From Dehalococcoidales bacterium (GTDB lineage: Bacteria > Chloroflexota > Dehalococcoidia > Dehalococcoidales > UBA5627): a DNA stretch of 6,814 bases. Below are positions 5,773-6,814 of the stretch, one piece after another; the first letter of the stretch is position 1, and every line of letters starts with the position of its first letter. The stretch spans positions 1 to 6,814 of the forward strand of contig JAAYNN010000042.1 in assembly GCA_012520835.1 (NCBI GenBank), given 5' to 3'. The notes under the pieces are model-generated. The model was not told the origin of the DNA, made no database searches, and was given only the letters and a program-made list of their open reading frames with translations. The position numbers were made by a program, and so were the translations under genes.

Positions 5773-6795
5773 GTGATTAATCAGATTTACTATTCCGAAT
5801 CTCCCTTATGGCATGAAAAAATCGGCGTTATACACGCATTACTGGAACGCGTTAAAATCAGTGAGGAACGTTCCGCTGATGTCCTGCAGTTGCGTAAACT
5901 CAACCGCATTATGTCAATTCATGCTTCAACGGCAATCGAAGGCAACAATCTTACTCTCGGGCAGGTTACGGATGTTATCAACGGAAGACATGTGTTGGGT
6001 ACTCCGAAGGACATCAAAGAAGTGCAGAATGCCTGGCAAGCCTATAAAGAACTCGCCCATTACAATCCGTGGAGCGTTGCCGACCTCTTAAAAGCGCATG
6101 GCTTAATGACTGCCGCGCTTATCAACGAATCCGGCCTTTTCCGCTCGGTCGATGTGGCGGTAGTGCGCAACGACGGCAAGGTACTGCACCGAGGAGCGGC
6201 TCCTGAAGAAGTGCCTGATTTGGTAGCGCAATTACTCGGCTGGGGACATGCCAGCGAAGCACATCCGCTGATCAAGAGCTCCACCGTGCACTTTATGCTG
6301 GAGCATATCCACCCGTTCCGTGATGGCAACGGACGCATCGGCCGCCTCTGGCAAACGCTGATACTTTCAAAGTGGAATCCGCTCTTTGCCTGGATGCCGG
6401 TTGAGACTATAGTGCATAACAATCAGGCGTTATACTACAAAGCACTGCAGGATTCTTATAATAACGGGATAGACTGCCGTCCGTTTATCAACTTTATGCT
6501 GGATGCTGTCGAAAACTCCCTCTACAAGTACGTCGATATCGCCACCGAAACCGCTGCAAAAGAATTTGGTGTCGGAGTAAATGTCGGAGTAAATGTCGGA
6601 GTAAAAGCCGGCATTATCGACAAATTAAGAGAACAACCCGCACTATCCGCAAAGGAGTTGGCTTTGCTTTTAAACCGCTCGGCACGTACAATCGAAAGGC
6701 ACATCAGGGAGTTGCGGGAACAGGGTATTCTCATACGCATCGGTTCGGATAAAACCGGGTACTGGCAGATAAAGGATGACAAAACCAATGAGTAA
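5773..6795 (+). CDS. Fic-domain protein with N-terminal inhibitory motif and C-terminal winged helix-turn-helix
   Basis: Fic proteins usually transfer AMP from ATP to a hydroxyl side chain of a target protein (family knowledge). The catalytic loop HPFRDGNGRIGR (180-191) is complete, with H180, D184, N186 and R191. The motif STAIEG (52-57) fits the (S/T)xxxE(G/N) inhibitory helix ahead of the Fic core, so the enzyme should be self-inhibited (class II). The N-terminal segment and Fic core span about 1-255. A linker FGVGVNVGVNVGVKAG (266-281) follows, then a winged helix-turn-helix (about 280-335) with recognition-helix-like NRSARTIERHIREL. The GTG start lies one base after the hsdM stop, with AGGAG (5762-5766) six bases away, so translation is coupled. 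Its stop overlaps the next ATG. It probably acts with, guards or regulates the restriction system; the target is unknown. The length of 340 is usual for Fic plus HTH proteins. Confidence 0.92.
   Translation: MINQIYYSESPLWHEKIGVIHALLERVKISEERSADVLQLRKLNRIMSIHASTAIEGNNLTLGQVTDVINGRHVLGTPKDIKEVQNAWQAYKELAHYNPWSVADLLKAHGLMTAALINESGLFRSVDVAVVRNDGKVLHRGAAPEEVPDLVAQLLGWGHASEAHPLIKSSTVHFMLEHIHPFRDGNGRIGRLWQTLILSKWNPLFAWMPVETIVHNNQALYYKALQDSYNNGIDCRPFINFMLDAVENSLYKYVDIATETAAKEFGVGVNVGVNVGVKAGIIDKLREQPALSAKELALLLNRSARTIERHIRELREQGILIRIGSDKTGYWQIKDDKTNE
6571..6606 (+). repeat. three 12-bp tandem repeats in the fic linker
   Basis: GTCGGAGTAAAT is repeated at 6571-6582 and 6583-6594, and a third copy at 6595-6606 differs only in its last base. 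Each unit adds four residues (Val-Gly-Val-Asn) and keeps frame. Copy-number change would alter the distance between the Fic core and the helix-turn-helix without breaking the gene. Confidence 0.85.
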
Positions 6796-6814
6796 GCTGG
6801 ACGATTTGATTGCC
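6788..6814 (+). CDS. hsdS: start of type I restriction system specificity subunit HsdS (partial, runs off the window)
   Basis: ATG at 6788 opens a frame reading MSKLDDLIA to the window edge. This strongly resembles the MSKLDELIAELCP-type opening common in HsdS proteins, which recognise the bipartite DNA target through two target-recognition domains. The ATG overlaps the fic stop by eight bases (ATGAGTAA), so translation is probably coupled, and AGGA (6773-6776) lies 11 bases upstream. hsdS is also what is expected after hsdM. Only nine codons are visible, so the call rests on this short match plus context, and nothing can be said about its specificity. Confidence 0.7.

Noticed and set aside
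1..6814. CRISPR array, transposase or insertion-sequence ends
   Set aside because: No repeat-spacer pattern, transposase motif or flanking terminal inverted repeats were seen.

Overview
The window looks like a bacterial chromosome of moderate GC content. The best guess is Chloroflexota, Dehalococcoidia-like, judged only from the flavour of the MtaB, RecJ and PlsY proteins and from free use of TTG and GTG starts; I hold this loosely and could not run a search.

Left edge (1-144): a damaged tRNA with the 3' half of a tRNA-Asn (anticodon loop to encoded CCA) and a recognisable D-arm. It has no matching 5' acceptor strand, and a short palindrome sits where the anticodon stem should be. A terminator-like hairpin overlaps its CCA. 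Convergent to it, on the minus strand, is mtaB (145-1419), the radical-SAM tRNA methylthiotransferase.

Middle (1420-4028): a divergent promoter region separates mtaB from a plus-strand pair, recJ (single-strand DNA exonuclease) and plsY (membrane acyl-phosphate:glycerol-3-phosphate acyltransferase), spaced 20 bp apart. The pair ends at a strong rho-independent terminator, which overlaps a second hairpin that excludes it. These are core housekeeping genes.

Right side (4029-6814): an accessory defence locus under its own promoter: hsdM (type I DNA methyltransferase), a fic gene one base behind it, and the first nine codons of what looks like hsdS, whose ATG overlaps the fic stop. The Fic protein carries a complete AMPylation-type active site, an N-terminal self-inhibitory motif, a Gly-Val-Asn repeat linker and a C-terminal winged helix-turn-helix. 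Tight coupling on both sides places fic inside the restriction-modification operon. hsdR is not in the window. The most interesting material is this hsdM-fic-hsdS arrangement, the 12-bp tandem repeat in the Fic linker, the 9-bp tandem repeat on the hsdM promoter, and the damaged tRNA-Asn.
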